A DNA stretch of 64,000 bases, from contig JARGOX010000001.1 of assembly GCA_029233925.1 (NCBI GenBank), positions 1-64,000 of the forward strand, in the 5' to 3' direction. Origin of the DNA: Rhizobiaceae bacterium (lineage in GTDB: Bacteria; Pseudomonadota; Alphaproteobacteria; Rhizobiales; Rhizobiaceae). The first letter of the stretch is position 1, and each line of letters begins with the position of its first letter. The notes beneath the pieces are model-generated. The model made no database searches. It saw nothing but the letters and a program-made list of their open reading frames with translations, and had not been told where the DNA came from. Position numbers and translations under genes: made by a program. This document shows positions 26,377 through 35,905 of the stretch, piece by piece.

Positions 26377-27392
26377 CGGAGCCCCTGAACACCATGCCTG
26401 AAAATGAACAACCCGTCCTGAATATTTCCGGCCTGTCTACGGTTTACAATCTGAAGATTGGACAGGTGAAATCGGTGACCGATGTCAGCTTTGAGCTTGC
26501 CCGGGGGGAGATCCTCGGACTGGTCGGGGAATCAGGGTCGGGGAAATCGGTGACTGGCCTTTCCATTGCCGGATTGATCACCGCACCGGGCCGGGTTGTT
26601 TCAGGATCCGTTCTGCTGCACGGACAGGAGCTGACAACGCTGTCTGAAAACGCTTTGCGGGCAATTCGGGGCAATGATATTTCCATCATATTTCAAGATC
26701 CGATGACCACGCTCAACCCGGTCCTGACGATTGGACAGCAATTTTTCGAAGTCATCCATGCCCACCGTAAATGTAGCTATTCGCAAGCCATGAAAGAAGC
26801 GGAAACGGCCCTCATTGAAGTGGGCATTCCCGCACCGCGTGAACGGCTTGACAACTATCCACACGAGCTTTCGGGCGGCATGCGCCAACGGGTCTGTATA
26901 GCCATATCGCTCATCAACAAGCCCTCCGTGGTGATTGCCGATGAGCCGACGACGGCCCTTGATGTGACCATCCAGTCTCAAATCCTGCATATGATGCAAC
27001 GCCTCGTACGCGAGCGCGATGTGGCCATGATATGGGTCACACACGATCTCAGTGTCGTCGCAGGCTTCTGCGACAAACTCGCCGTGATGTACGCTGGGCG
27101 GATCGTTGAAGCAGGTCCCGTGCAACAGGTTCTTTCAAACCCTGCCCACCCCTATACCGCTGGTCTGATGGATTCGATTCCAGGCGATTGCCTCCCAGGC
27201 AGCCGTCTTGAGCAAATTCCGGGAACCCAGCCTTCTCCTCTGCAACTGCCCAGCGGCTGCGCCTTCAGAACCCGCTGTAAATACGCAAGGAATGAATGCG
27301 CAGAAAAACCGCCCGAAGTGGCCGTTGGTAGCGGTCGAACCGCCCAATGTTTCTTCCCCTTGACCGAGGTTCAAAATGTCCGACGCAAGTGA
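26373..27392 (+). CDS. ABC transporter ATPase, DppD family
   Basis: A 339-residue ATPase with Walker [10 protein letters not shown]-loop [10 protein letters not shown], signature LSGGMRQR, Walker B VVIADEP and the switch histidine in WVTHDLS. The C-terminus has the oligopeptide/dipeptide transporter extension with a cysteine cluster ([14 protein letters not shown]), as in DppD, where it can bind an iron-sulfur cluster. It starts on ATGA overlapping dppC. Confidence 0.93.
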   Translation: MTEPLNTMPENEQPVLNISGLSTVYNLKIGQVKSVTDVSFELARGEILGLVGESGSGKSVTGLSIAGLITAPGRVVSGSVLLHGQELTTLSENALRAIRGNDISIIFQDPMTTLNPVLTIGQQFFEVIHAHRKCSYSQAMKEAETALIEVGIPAPRERLDNYPHELSGGMRQRVCIAISLINKPSVVIADEPTTALDVTIQSQILHMMQRLVRERDVAMIWVTHDLSVVAGFCDKLAVMYAGRIVEAGPVQQVLSNPAHPYTAGLMDSIPGDCLPGSRLEQIPGTQPSPLQLPSGCAFRTRCKYARNECAEKPPEVAVGSGRTAQCFFPLTEVQNVRRK

Positions 27393-28437
27393 AATGACCG
27401 CCGAATTGCCGGTAATGCCACAGGACAGTCCGTTTGTGGATGTCCGTCATGCCTCCCGCCGTTTCGAGCGCAGAATGTCACCCGTTGCCGCGTTTCTTGC
27501 ACGTCTGGGGCTGGATTATGCCGATGAGATTGTGCATGCGGTCGATGATGTTTCCTTGCGTATTGGAAAGGGATCGGTCCTTGGGCTTGTCGGTGAAAGT
27601 GGCTGTGGCAAGTCGACATTGGGGCGCCTGATTGCCAGCCTTCTGCCGGTCAGTGACGGAGAGGTGCGTATTGACGGGCACCGCATGGCCAGCAAGGCAG
27701 AACCGCTTTCTCGCAGAGAACTTCTGCGTACCCAAATGGTCTTCCAAAACCCAATGGCATCACTTAATCCGCGCCAGAAGATTGTCGACATTCTGACAGA
27801 GGGGCCGATCTATCACGGTCTGATCAAACGCAGGGACAAGAATGAATTTGCCGCGGCGCTGCTGCTCGAAGTCGGTCTGCCGCCGGATATTCTGTCGCGT
27901 TTGCCCCATCAATTTTCGGGAGGGCAACGTCAACGCATCGGCATTGCCCGGGCACTGTCGGTTTCTCCCGATTTCCTCATATGTGACGAGCCAGTTGCCG
28001 CACTGGATGTGTCAATCCAGGCGCAAATCATCAATCTTTTGCTGGATCTGAAAGAAAAACGTGCGCTGACCATTCTGTTCATAAGTCATGATCTCGGCGT
28101 GGTCCGCCATTTGTGTGACCAGGTCGCCGTCATGTATCTTGGTCGTATTGTTGAGATGGCCCCAACGGAAGCACTGTTTTCCAACCCGGTTCACCCCTAT
28201 ACAAAAGCGCTGTTTGAAGAGATTCCCCGCATTCGAGGCGGTCATCGTGAGTACCAGCCGATCAAAGGCGAAATCCCTTCACCCCTGACACCACCGCCGG
28301 GGTGCCACTTTCATCCGCGTTGTCCCAGGGTCATTGCGTCGTGTTCCTCATTGGCACCACCGCAATCCGTTGTCGGCGACGGACACTCTGTGTCCTGCTG
28401 GCTCAATGTACCAGCAGACCCAACGCAACGCAAATGA
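27376..28437 (+). CDS. ABC transporter ATPase, DppF family
   Basis: A 353-residue ATPase, second of the pair, with Walker A GESGCGKST, Q-loop FQNPMASLNP, signature FSGGQRQR, Walker B LICDEP and the switch His in FISHDLG. It has the C-terminal cysteine-containing extension (CHFHPRCPRVIASC). It overlaps the previous gene by 17 nt and ends the operon. The 235 bp that follow contain only a short GC hairpin at 28441-28455 and no gene. Confidence 0.93.
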   Translation: MSDASEMTAELPVMPQDSPFVDVRHASRRFERRMSPVAAFLARLGLDYADEIVHAVDDVSLRIGKGSVLGLVGESGCGKSTLGRLIASLLPVSDGEVRIDGHRMASKAEPLSRRELLRTQMVFQNPMASLNPRQKIVDILTEGPIYHGLIKRRDKNEFAAALLLEVGLPPDILSRLPHQFSGGQRQRIGIARALSVSPDFLICDEPVAALDVSIQAQIINLLLDLKEKRALTILFISHDLGVVRHLCDQVAVMYLGRIVEMAPTEALFSNPVHPYTKALFEEIPRIRGGHREYQPIKGEIPSPLTPPPGCHFHPRCPRVIASCSSLAPPQSVVGDGHSVSCWLNVPADPTQRK

Positions 28438-28672
28438 AGGCGCTGTAAAGCAGCGATAAGTCATGGGCGATCCCTTTGCTCGGGCAGACAATCATTCCAT
28501 AAACCAGCGGTGGATGACCCGATTTGCACTTCCCAGGAATGGTCGAACATTAGCAACAATTGGAGTTTATTACTGAATAAACAGCCGATTTAGGAACAAT
28601 TTAATCTATTTCAGCGCAAGTTCTATAATAACTGAACAATTATAAATGTGTTACCCCGAGTGGAGTAATGGC

Positions 28673-29782
28673 ATGACGCCGGGCTTTGATATTGTAATGT
28701 CCATGTTGGATTCTGTGGGCCTGATGGCATTGTTATCCGTGATTCTGGGTACATTGCTTAGAACTGGGCTGAACAAATTCCAAAAATCTCTGGTTGCCGG
28801 TCTTCTGTTTGGCGGCGGTGCCGTCATCTCCATGATGTCTCCAATGTCTGTCTCTCCCGGGGTCATTGTGGATGGTCGAAGTGTCATGATTGGGCTCGGT
28901 GCAGCGTTTGGCGGCATACCTGCTGCCATCATATCTGCAGCCATTGCTGGAAGTTATCGTGCATATCTGGGGGGCGCAGGCGCCGTAGCTGGCACAACGG
29001 GCATCGTACTGGCAGCCATTCTGGGTACTATATGGGCTCGTTACTTTCGTCCCAAAGGCCGGATAAAGGTTCAGCACCTGCTCGTCGTCGGCGTGATGAT
29101 TTCAATGCAGTTTGTTGTTGTCGTATTTTTGTTTCCATACGAAATTGCGGTAAATCTGCTCACCAATGTCTTTCCGATTTACTTCCTGGCCGCGGTCACA
29201 AGTGCCGTCATTTTGGGGACACTCATCGAAAGGGAGCGACGCCTGATCTCATCTGGAGCTTCATTGAAGCAAGCGGCTGAAAATGACTTTTTGACGGGAC
29301 TGGCCAACAGACGGTATTTGCAGATGGCCGCATCGGATCCGGACATGCCGGCGGAATCGGGATCACCTCGCCATACGCTGGTGGTCCTTGACCTGGATCA
29401 TTTCAAGCAGATCAACGACAAGTGGGGCCATGATGCAGGCGATCGCGCGCTGGTAACTTTTGCCGATATCCTGCGTCAGCATAGTCGCGCCGGTGATGTG
29501 GTCGCCCGCCAAGGTGGCGAAGAATTTGCAATCCTCATGAAAGACACGTCCCTTCCCGATGCAAAGAACGGTATGGAACGCATATTGCAGGCAACACGAA
29601 GCACGATAATCGAAGGCCCTGCAGGTGGCTTCCATCTGACCGTCAGCGCCGGAATGGTCGAGTATCGTCCAGCCGAAGAATCCTTTTCGGCGGCCATGAG
29701 CCGAGCAGATGTAGCGCTTTACAATGCAAAAAATGCAGGGCGTGATCAGATCAAGATCGCCCGATACAGCAAAGCGGCATAG
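28673..29782 (+). CDS. Diguanylate cyclase with LytS-like membrane sensor
   Basis: A 369-residue membrane protein. The N-terminal half has five or six helices of the 5TMR-LYT sensor type (segments such as MIGLGAAFGGIPAAIISAAIAG), followed by a GGDEF domain with an intact GGEEF active site at residues 281-285, so it should make cyclic di-GMP. The NDFLTGLANRR segment opens the domain. The ATG at 28673 has GGAG at good spacing; an ATG at 28646 is in frame but lacks one. Confidence 0.88.
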   Translation: MTPGFDIVMSMLDSVGLMALLSVILGTLLRTGLNKFQKSLVAGLLFGGGAVISMMSPMSVSPGVIVDGRSVMIGLGAAFGGIPAAIISAAIAGSYRAYLGGAGAVAGTTGIVLAAILGTIWARYFRPKGRIKVQHLLVVGVMISMQFVVVVFLFPYEIAVNLLTNVFPIYFLAAVTSAVILGTLIERERRLISSGASLKQAAENDFLTGLANRRYLQMAASDPDMPAESGSPRHTLVVLDLDHFKQINDKWGHDAGDRALVTFADILRQHSRAGDVVARQGGEEFAILMKDTSLPDAKNGMERILQATRSTIIEGPAGGFHLTVSAGMVEYRPAEESFSAAMSRADVALYNAKNAGRDQIKIARYSKAA

Positions 29783-29923
29783 TATAGAAAGCAATCCGGT
29801 GAGAATATTTTGTGGCCCGTATTGTGGGGAAAAGTCTCCATTTACAGGTCGCCCGTGGGTTTTCATGAAAATTTGAAGCAATCTGGGAACTTTATTTTCA
29901 CTCGATCTTGCTATATAATACTC

Positions 29924-30742
29924 ATGAAAAACCTCCGTGATTATTTGCCAGACTTGTATCTACCGGCTGGATGCTGGAAACGTATTGTTGTCAGAACTGC
30001 TCTCCTCTCATTGATTACATGTCTGATCGCCATAGCCGGTTCCGCATTCGCAAATGGTACGACAATCCAGAGGCTTCCCCTGCGCGACATAATGGTGGCC
30101 ATAGTGCTTACCATTATGTTGACTATTCCGGTGATCGGTACCTTTGCATTCAAGATAGAAGAACTCAACCTCGCCTATGCAGAGCTGCAACGCAACGCGA
30201 CTATTGATTCCCTCACGGGTGCCATGAACCGGGCTGCATTCATCGCTGCAACAGAGCAACATCTGTCAAATGATGACGGCGGCTATGCACGATGTATCGG
30301 CAGTATACTGGCACTTGACGTCGACAGCTTCAAAACCGTGAACGATCTATTCGGACACCATTCGGGTGACAACGCTCTGCAACGGATTGTGGCAACCGCG
30401 CGCATGCAGATCCGCGACGTTGATTTTCTGGGCCGCATGGGCGGTGAGGAATTTGCCATTTTTCTTGTCGGCGCGGAATTGAACCTCGCACTGACGATTG
30501 CTGAACGCGTGCGACTGGCTATCAGCGATATCCAGTTCAAGCCTGAAGGCAAACGCCACACGCTATCGGTCAGCATCGGGGTCTACACACTCAATGACAA
30601 CAAGACTTTTGCCGAGCTCTACCATGCGAGTGATCGCCTGCTTTACAGAGCCAAGAACAACGGACGCAACCGGGTCGAATTTGACCACCGGCAACAAAGT
30701 GCAGCGAAAACGGATCGTCGCGCTCTGTTTGCCGTTTCATAG
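29924..30742 (+). CDS. Diguanylate cyclase, two-helix membrane type
   Basis: A 272-residue protein with two N-terminal transmembrane helices (about 20-45 and 55-80) that enclose a short periplasmic loop, then a GGDEF domain with active-site GGEEF at 173-177 and the metal-binding Asp in LALDVDSF. It is catalytic in appearance. ATG 29924 was chosen as the first start compatible with a membrane-targeted N-terminus; no strong ribosome site is visible. It is in the same direction as its neighbours but with gaps of 141 and 96 bp. Confidence 0.85.
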   Translation: MKNLRDYLPDLYLPAGCWKRIVVRTALLSLITCLIAIAGSAFANGTTIQRLPLRDIMVAIVLTIMLTIPVIGTFAFKIEELNLAYAELQRNATIDSLTGAMNRAAFIAATEQHLSNDDGGYARCIGSILALDVDSFKTVNDLFGHHSGDNALQRIVATARMQIRDVDFLGRMGGEEFAIFLVGAELNLALTIAERVRLAISDIQFKPEGKRHTLSVSIGVYTLNDNKTFAELYHASDRLLYRAKNNGRNRVEFDHRQQSAAKTDRRALFAVS

Positions 30743-30838
30743 GGACCGGTGCATTGCTGCCCCCAAAGAAAAAAGGCATTATGCGTTGCTAAAACTTGCG
30801 ATACGAAGACACGCCGCTTTCAAAGGTAATCACTCGAG

Positions 30839-33328
30839 ATGAAGTTCCGCAAGCCACCCATTGCTATCATGATTGGCATGTCTGCCATCCTGCCACTGCT
30901 TGTTGTTGTCGGCATCGGTCTTTACGGAATTGTGCAGGTCCGCGCATTGGATGGTATCTCAAAAGACGTTGAGCAAAACCTGCTCCCCAAGCAAGCATTG
31001 CTGCGCACGATCCGACAGTCGACCGCTTCTCTGAACCTGCTTGTGGCCCGACAGACCCAAAGACATCATCTTCCAAATCTGGCTCCCGTTACCAGTCAGA
31101 TTGCCATGCTCAAATTGAAAACGGATATAGCCCTGCAAGATTATGGCAAGGTTTCATACTCGTCACAGGAAATATCGACGTTCACCCGCCTGAACACGGC
31201 GATCACCAACTACCATAATTCTCTGGCACATGCCGAGAACGTCGAGAATAAGGCGATTACGACTCCGGAGACTGAGCAATTCTACGTAAATAGCGGCAAT
31301 GCATTCGAGGCAGCACTTCAAAAGACCGACGCACTGGAAAAGATTGTCCACCAACAGGTTCAGGACGCACGATCGCGTGGCAAGGCCATCGTTCGACAGG
31401 CCGTTTTTGTCATTTTGTTGCTCATTGCCGGTTCTGCTATGGCGGCCATTGTTGGGACCCTTCGTGCAGTGCGGGCGGTCGCTACACCTTTGGAACGCAT
31501 CAGCAACGCCATGCGTCGGCTCATGGAGGGCGATGAAAATGTTGACCTGGGAGACATTGCTGGCGCAAGCGAAGAGATGGCCGCGCTCATTTCTGCGACA
31601 AAGGGCTATCGCGACAGCGTGATCCAGGCTCGGGAACTCGCAGAAGTTGCCGAAGGCAACAGAAGCCGGTTGGCATCGGCGATTGACAATATGCCAATTG
31701 GACTGTGCATGTTTGACAACGACAACCGTCTTATCGTGTGTAATGAAAAATATGCAGCCCTTTACAAATTACGGCCGGAACTGACAGTCGCCGGCACAAG
31801 CCATGCCGCCATCAACGCCGAACGCATCAGACAAAAAACCTTCCATGGTCCCGATCCAGAGGCCTATCTGCGCGATATTGAAGAAACTGTTGTCGGGAAA
31901 ATAGATGGAGCCAGCATATGCGAGATCAATGACGGACGCACCATTTCGGTGGTTTTTCAGCCGATGCGCGGAGGCTGGCTCGCGACCCATGAGGATATTA
32001 CAGACCGCCGTCGTTCAGAAGCACGCATTTTTCATATGTCCCGCCACGACGCGCTCACAGATCTTCCCAATCGCACGCTGTTTAGCGAAAATGTCAACCA
32101 AGCCCTGACAAACCTGGCGGAGGACCAGCAATTGGCCGTGTTGGGCATTGACCTTGACCACTTCAAAGATGTCAACGATTCGCTTGGCCATCCCATTGGA
32201 GACCGGGTGTTGCAAACGGTGGCAAAACGCCTTCAGTCAACATTGCGCGAGAGTGACACGGTTGCCCGCTTTGGCGGCGACGAATTTGCAGTGGTACAGG
32301 TCGACCCGGATCAACCGGCTGCCGCCCATGCTCTCGCACAAAGATTGATTGATACGATAAGCAAGACCATCCAGATTGACGGCCAAACGATAGCAATTGG
32401 TGCAAGCATCGGCATAGCAATGGCACCTGCTGACGGAAATACAGCCGAAGTTCTGTTGAAAAATGCCGACCTGGCAATGTATCGATCCAAGGAAGAAGGA
32501 CGTGGTGTCTATCACTTCTTTGAACCGGAAATGGATGCGCGTATGCAGACCCGTCGCCAAATGGCGATCGATCTGTACCGCGGATTGGCAGAGGGTGAGT
32601 TTGTTCTCCACTACCAACCTTTGATGAATGTTGAAGCCAATGTGGTCAGCGGGTTCGAGGCGCTGCTTCGCTGGAACCATCCCGAACGCGGCATGGTTTC
32701 TCCCGCAGAGTTCATCCCCGTTGCCGAGGAGATCGGCCTCATCATTCCGCTTGGCGAATGGGTTTTGCACCAGGCATGCAAGGATGCAAATACCTGGCCG
32801 GAGGATGTACGTGTCGCGGTCAATCTGTCTCCGGCTCAATTCCGCAGTCCTCGCCTGGCAGAAACCGTGATGACAACGCTGTCTGTTTCTCAACTTTTGC
32901 CCAAGCGCCTGGAATTGGAAATTACCGAAGGTGTGCTGCTGACCGAGACCGAGGAAACCTTGTCAACCCTGCACCGGTTGCGCGCACTTGGCGTCTCCAT
33001 AGCGATGGACGATTTTGGTACCGGTTATTCCTCCTTGAGCTATCTTCAGAGTTTCCCATTCGACAAGATCAAGATTGATTCCTCCTTCATTCGTGCGATG
33101 AACGGCGAAGAGAATACAATGGCCATCATCCGTGCTGTCACCAGCCTGGGCGCCAGTCTTGGCATGACCACCACCGCAGAGGGTGTCGAAACGGCGCAAC
33201 AGCTTGAATGGGTGCGCCGCGAAGGCTGCACGGAGGTACAGGGATTTCTGTTCAGCAAGGGGCTGCCGGCAAGTGAGGTTGGTGCGATTATCGAAAAACT
33301 TGGAAGCAAAGCTGCCGTCGCCGCCTGA
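30839..33328 (+). CDS. GGDEF-EAL cyclic-di-GMP protein with HAMP and PAS
   Basis: An 829-residue membrane protein. In order: a first helix (about 10-30), a periplasmic region to about 185, a second helix, a HAMP-like segment, a PAS domain (about 275-385), a GGDEF domain with intact GGDEF at 479-483, and an EAL domain with EAL at 607-609 and the DDFGTGYSSL motif. Both catalytic motifs are kept, so it could make and degrade cyclic di-GMP. It lies tail to tail with the exopolysaccharide operon (19 bp apart), a pathway often controlled by this messenger. Confidence 0.9.
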   Translation: MKFRKPPIAIMIGMSAILPLLVVVGIGLYGIVQVRALDGISKDVEQNLLPKQALLRTIRQSTASLNLLVARQTQRHHLPNLAPVTSQIAMLKLKTDIALQDYGKVSYSSQEISTFTRLNTAITNYHNSLAHAENVENKAITTPETEQFYVNSGNAFEAALQKTDALEKIVHQQVQDARSRGKAIVRQAVFVILLLIAGSAMAAIVGTLRAVRAVATPLERISNAMRRLMEGDENVDLGDIAGASEEMAALISATKGYRDSVIQARELAEVAEGNRSRLASAIDNMPIGLCMFDNDNRLIVCNEKYAALYKLRPELTVAGTSHAAINAERIRQKTFHGPDPEAYLRDIEETVVGKIDGASICEINDGRTISVVFQPMRGGWLATHEDITDRRRSEARIFHMSRHDALTDLPNRTLFSENVNQALTNLAEDQQLAVLGIDLDHFKDVNDSLGHPIGDRVLQTVAKRLQSTLRESDTVARFGGDEFAVVQVDPDQPAAAHALAQRLIDTISKTIQIDGQTIAIGASIGIAMAPADGNTAEVLLKNADLAMYRSKEEGRGVYHFFEPEMDARMQTRRQMAIDLYRGLAEGEFVLHYQPLMNVEANVVSGFEALLRWNHPERGMVSPAEFIPVAEEIGLIIPLGEWVLHQACKDANTWPEDVRVAVNLSPAQFRSPRLAETVMTTLSVSQLLPKRLELEITEGVLLTETEETLSTLHRLRALGVSIAMDDFGTGYSSLSYLQSFPFDKIKIDSSFIRAMNGEENTMAIIRAVTSLGASLGMTTTAEGVETAQQLEWVRREGCTEVQGFLFSKGLPASEVGAIIEKLGSKAAVAA

Positions 33329-33347
33329 CGATCGGCCAGATGAATGG

Positions 33348-34661
33348 TCACGGGGCCTCGAGAGGCACCAAAATCATGTCGCCATTCAGATCGACCTGCG
33401 CCGTGGCTGCTGGAGCAGTTTCGGCTATTTCGGGACCGCGGTGAAACAAGAAACCAATAAACAAAACAAATGGAACGGCTACGCCTAGCGTGCGTAGCGG
33501 GTAATCAACGAGCGAGTGAACGAGAACGAAAAGGATGGCGAGTGTAGCCGCTTTGTGCAATGGCCAGCGCAACGTCTGCCCTACCCGCCAGGCAAACAGG
33601 CCGATAAATGCGACAATCAACAAGGCGGCGATGAGACCCCCTTCGAATACAAGCTCAAGATAGTCATTATGTGCATGATTGACATAGGTCTGGAAAATCA
33701 TTTCAGGCTTCTCATAGGCCGGGTAGCCGGTGAGAAAATTGCCATAGCCGATGCCAAATGGCAGGTTATCGCGGATACCGTCCAGCGTGGTATAGGCAAA
33801 TTCCAGACGCCCGTAGCCAAGGTTTACCTGTTCAACCTGCAGCCGCGCCCAGACGCCCACAGAATATATACCAAGGATGATGGAACCACCAAGGATCGAC
33901 AGAATTCCGATCTGGCTGCGCTGAAACAGAATAACGACACTGAGAATTGTCATGGCAAAGCCGATCAGAACCCCCGCAGTCGATCCCGCTGCCAGCAGGA
34001 TAAGCAGCGCCGAGATAATGTAAGCGGTCAGGACGATCAGGCGATTGGTCTCGATGAAATAGACGAAGGCAAAGGGGATCGAGATGAAGACCAGATCAGA
34101 GAAATGATTGACGTTTATGAAGAACCCCGCCTTGAGGTCATAGGAGAAAATATCGGTGACAGTGGCGTGGCCGGTATAGGAATACTGTATCAAGCCCGCA
34201 GTCATATTCAGGACGACACCTGCAAGGAAATAGGGAATCAGACCATAGGCCTGTTCGAAACGTAATTTCAGCACAGCCGTGAGAAACAGGCACAGGGTCA
34301 TAAACCAGACCGCAACTTCAACACTGCGACTGACACCAAGGCTTATTGTCAGCGGGTCAAGTCCGGGAAGCGGCATGGTTTCCGGTAAAATGCCCTGTGT
34401 CGAACGCGTCAGGCTGGAGGCAATGGGCAGGAGCTGCACCAGGATCGCCATGCTTGCCGCCGCCATGAACCAGAAAACACGGCGGTCAATGGCACGGTCC
34501 ATATGTCGAAGGCATACGAAAGTCGATGTAAAGATAGTGAGCAGCTGAATGCCAGCATCCGTCGACAGGCCAGTCGTCGTTCCTCCGCCAAAGACCATCG
34601 CAACCAGAAGCGTGATGCCCAGAAAATATTTATCTACATTAGAACCCGCTGCCGTTTTCAT
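33348..34661 (-). CDS. O-antigen ligase/polymerase family membrane protein
   Basis: A 437-residue integral membrane protein with about 12 helices and a Wzy_C/O-antigen ligase core. The periplasmic loop contains GIGYGNFLTGYP and the NHAHNDYLEL motif typical of this family. It may polymerise or ligate the repeat units of the exopolysaccharide. Its start overlaps the upstream gene by an ATGA, and it is the last gene of the leftward unit that begins at 40693. Confidence 0.86.
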   Translation of the reverse strand: MKTAAGSNVDKYFLGITLLVAMVFGGGTTTGLSTDAGIQLLTIFTSTFVCLRHMDRAIDRRVFWFMAAASMAILVQLLPIASSLTRSTQGILPETMPLPGLDPLTISLGVSRSVEVAVWFMTLCLFLTAVLKLRFEQAYGLIPYFLAGVVLNMTAGLIQYSYTGHATVTDIFSYDLKAGFFINVNHFSDLVFISIPFAFVYFIETNRLIVLTAYIISALLILLAAGSTAGVLIGFAMTILSVVILFQRSQIGILSILGGSIILGIYSVGVWARLQVEQVNLGYGRLEFAYTTLDGIRDNLPFGIGYGNFLTGYPAYEKPEMIFQTYVNHAHNDYLELVFEGGLIAALLIVAFIGLFAWRVGQTLRWPLHKAATLAILFVLVHSLVDYPLRTLGVAVPFVLFIGFLFHRGPEIAETAPAATAQVDLNGDMILVPLEAP

Positions 34662-35905
34662 AGACCGATATTCCTTAGGGCTACCTCATGAATCCGCATA
34701 GTGCCCGAATAGGGATAGCGGAAGCTTTCAGCGATCAGATCGGTGCCCATTTGCAGGTGCATCATGCTGCAATTGCTGTCAGGCAGGTCAAATTCCGCCT
34801 GCAGTGTTGTGTTGCGGTAGCTCCCTTCCGGGATATCAATGCGCGCAACCGCCTCCGCTGGATTGATGCAGTCAAGTTTCCAATAGAGGCCCCTGGGAGC
34901 CTTTAGATTGTATGCACTGATTTCAGCGCTCAGACGATATTGCCCGGCCGGAAGATAGATATATTGGCTTAAAGAGACATTTTTTACCGGCTTGCCAAGG
35001 AAACCAAGGGTCAGGTTGCCGGCCGTTCCGTCAGCATTGTCACCGACAATGCGCGAGATCCTAACGCCAGGGCGATTTGCATAAGCCCAATCAAAGGGGC
35101 GTCCAGACGGTTTCAGGATGAAATTACCGTTGAACACGTAGCCGTTATACCGCTGATCTTCTTCGCTCAAGGTCAGCAGAAAGAGCCGGTAGGCCTGGTC
35201 ATATTTCTTGTTGCGCAGAAGAGCTGACAATGTGCCGCCAATTTCATTTGGGCGACTGACATCAGTGTCGTTATTCAGATCAAGCTGCAGTCGATAGGCC
35301 AGGTCCAGAGAGCTGACATCACGGTTCAAAACGCCCAGGAACCGCCCACGCCAAGGCGGCCCGGTTCGCAAGGTTGCAAGCGCCTCCCGGTAGCCTTCGG
35401 GATCGCGTAGCAAAGGCTGGATTATGACGGAGAAAGTGCTGAAATTGGAAGGCCAGCGACGAAACAGGATGTCCAGTTTGGCCATTGCTTCAGCATAGTC
35501 GCCACCGATGATCGCAGTTGCCAAAGTGCGTTGCAGGGAAATCGCCTCCGTGCTGGAAACGGACAAGGCGGCATCATATAGCGCGTAGGCGTTTTTGGTT
35601 TCTTCGCGGGCGCGGCGTATTTCTCCAAGCAGTCCATAGGTTTGCGCGTGGGAGGGCGCAAAACGGATCGTCATCCGGGCAATCCTGTCTACATGCGCAA
35701 AATCGATAGCGGCATCAGGCTCGATCAACCAATTGGCCAGAAAGCGATTGGCTGCTTCAGCATTGAAGGGATTGAAGGTCAGCGCCTGCTGCGGCTGGAA
35801 CTGGGCATAATAATTGCTAATCCCCGTTAAGGCGACCGCGCAAAAAGTCACCAGCGCGACGCATACGAGCGCGAGTTGTTTCAATCGGATTGCTGCCATG
35901 GACAT
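34658..35905 (-). CDS. Membrane-anchored TPR-like protein of EPS operon
   Basis: The 415-residue protein has one N-terminal membrane segment (about 7-30), then a helical repeat-like region (about 60-230) reminiscent of tetratricopeptide repeats, then a beta-rich C-terminal part that looks like a carbohydrate-binding fold. I do not recognise a named family. Its start (ATG 35905, AGGA upstream) lies 89 nt inside the wzc-like gene, and its end overlaps the ligase gene, so it is tightly coupled to both. It is likely a periplasmic partner of the ligase/polymerase. Confidence 0.7.
   Translation of the reverse strand: MSMAAIRLKQLALVCVALVTFCAVALTGISNYYAQFQPQQALTFNPFNAEAANRFLANWLIEPDAAIDFAHVDRIARMTIRFAPSHAQTYGLLGEIRRAREETKNAYALYDAALSVSSTEAISLQRTLATAIIGGDYAEAMAKLDILFRRWPSNFSTFSVIIQPLLRDPEGYREALATLRTGPPWRGRFLGVLNRDVSSLDLAYRLQLDLNNDTDVSRPNEIGGTLSALLRNKKYDQAYRLFLLTLSEEDQRYNGYVFNGNFILKPSGRPFDWAYANRPGVRISRIVGDNADGTAGNLTLGFLGKPVKNVSLSQYIYLPAGQYRLSAEISAYNLKAPRGLYWKLDCINPAEAVARIDIPEGSYRNTTLQAEFDLPDSNCSMMHLQMGTDLIAESFRYPYSGTMRIHEVALRNIGL

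Noticed and set aside
28441-28455. Terminator after the ABC operon (CGCTG-N5-CAGCG)
   Set aside because: The stem is only five bp and no T-run follows, so it is not listed as a terminator.
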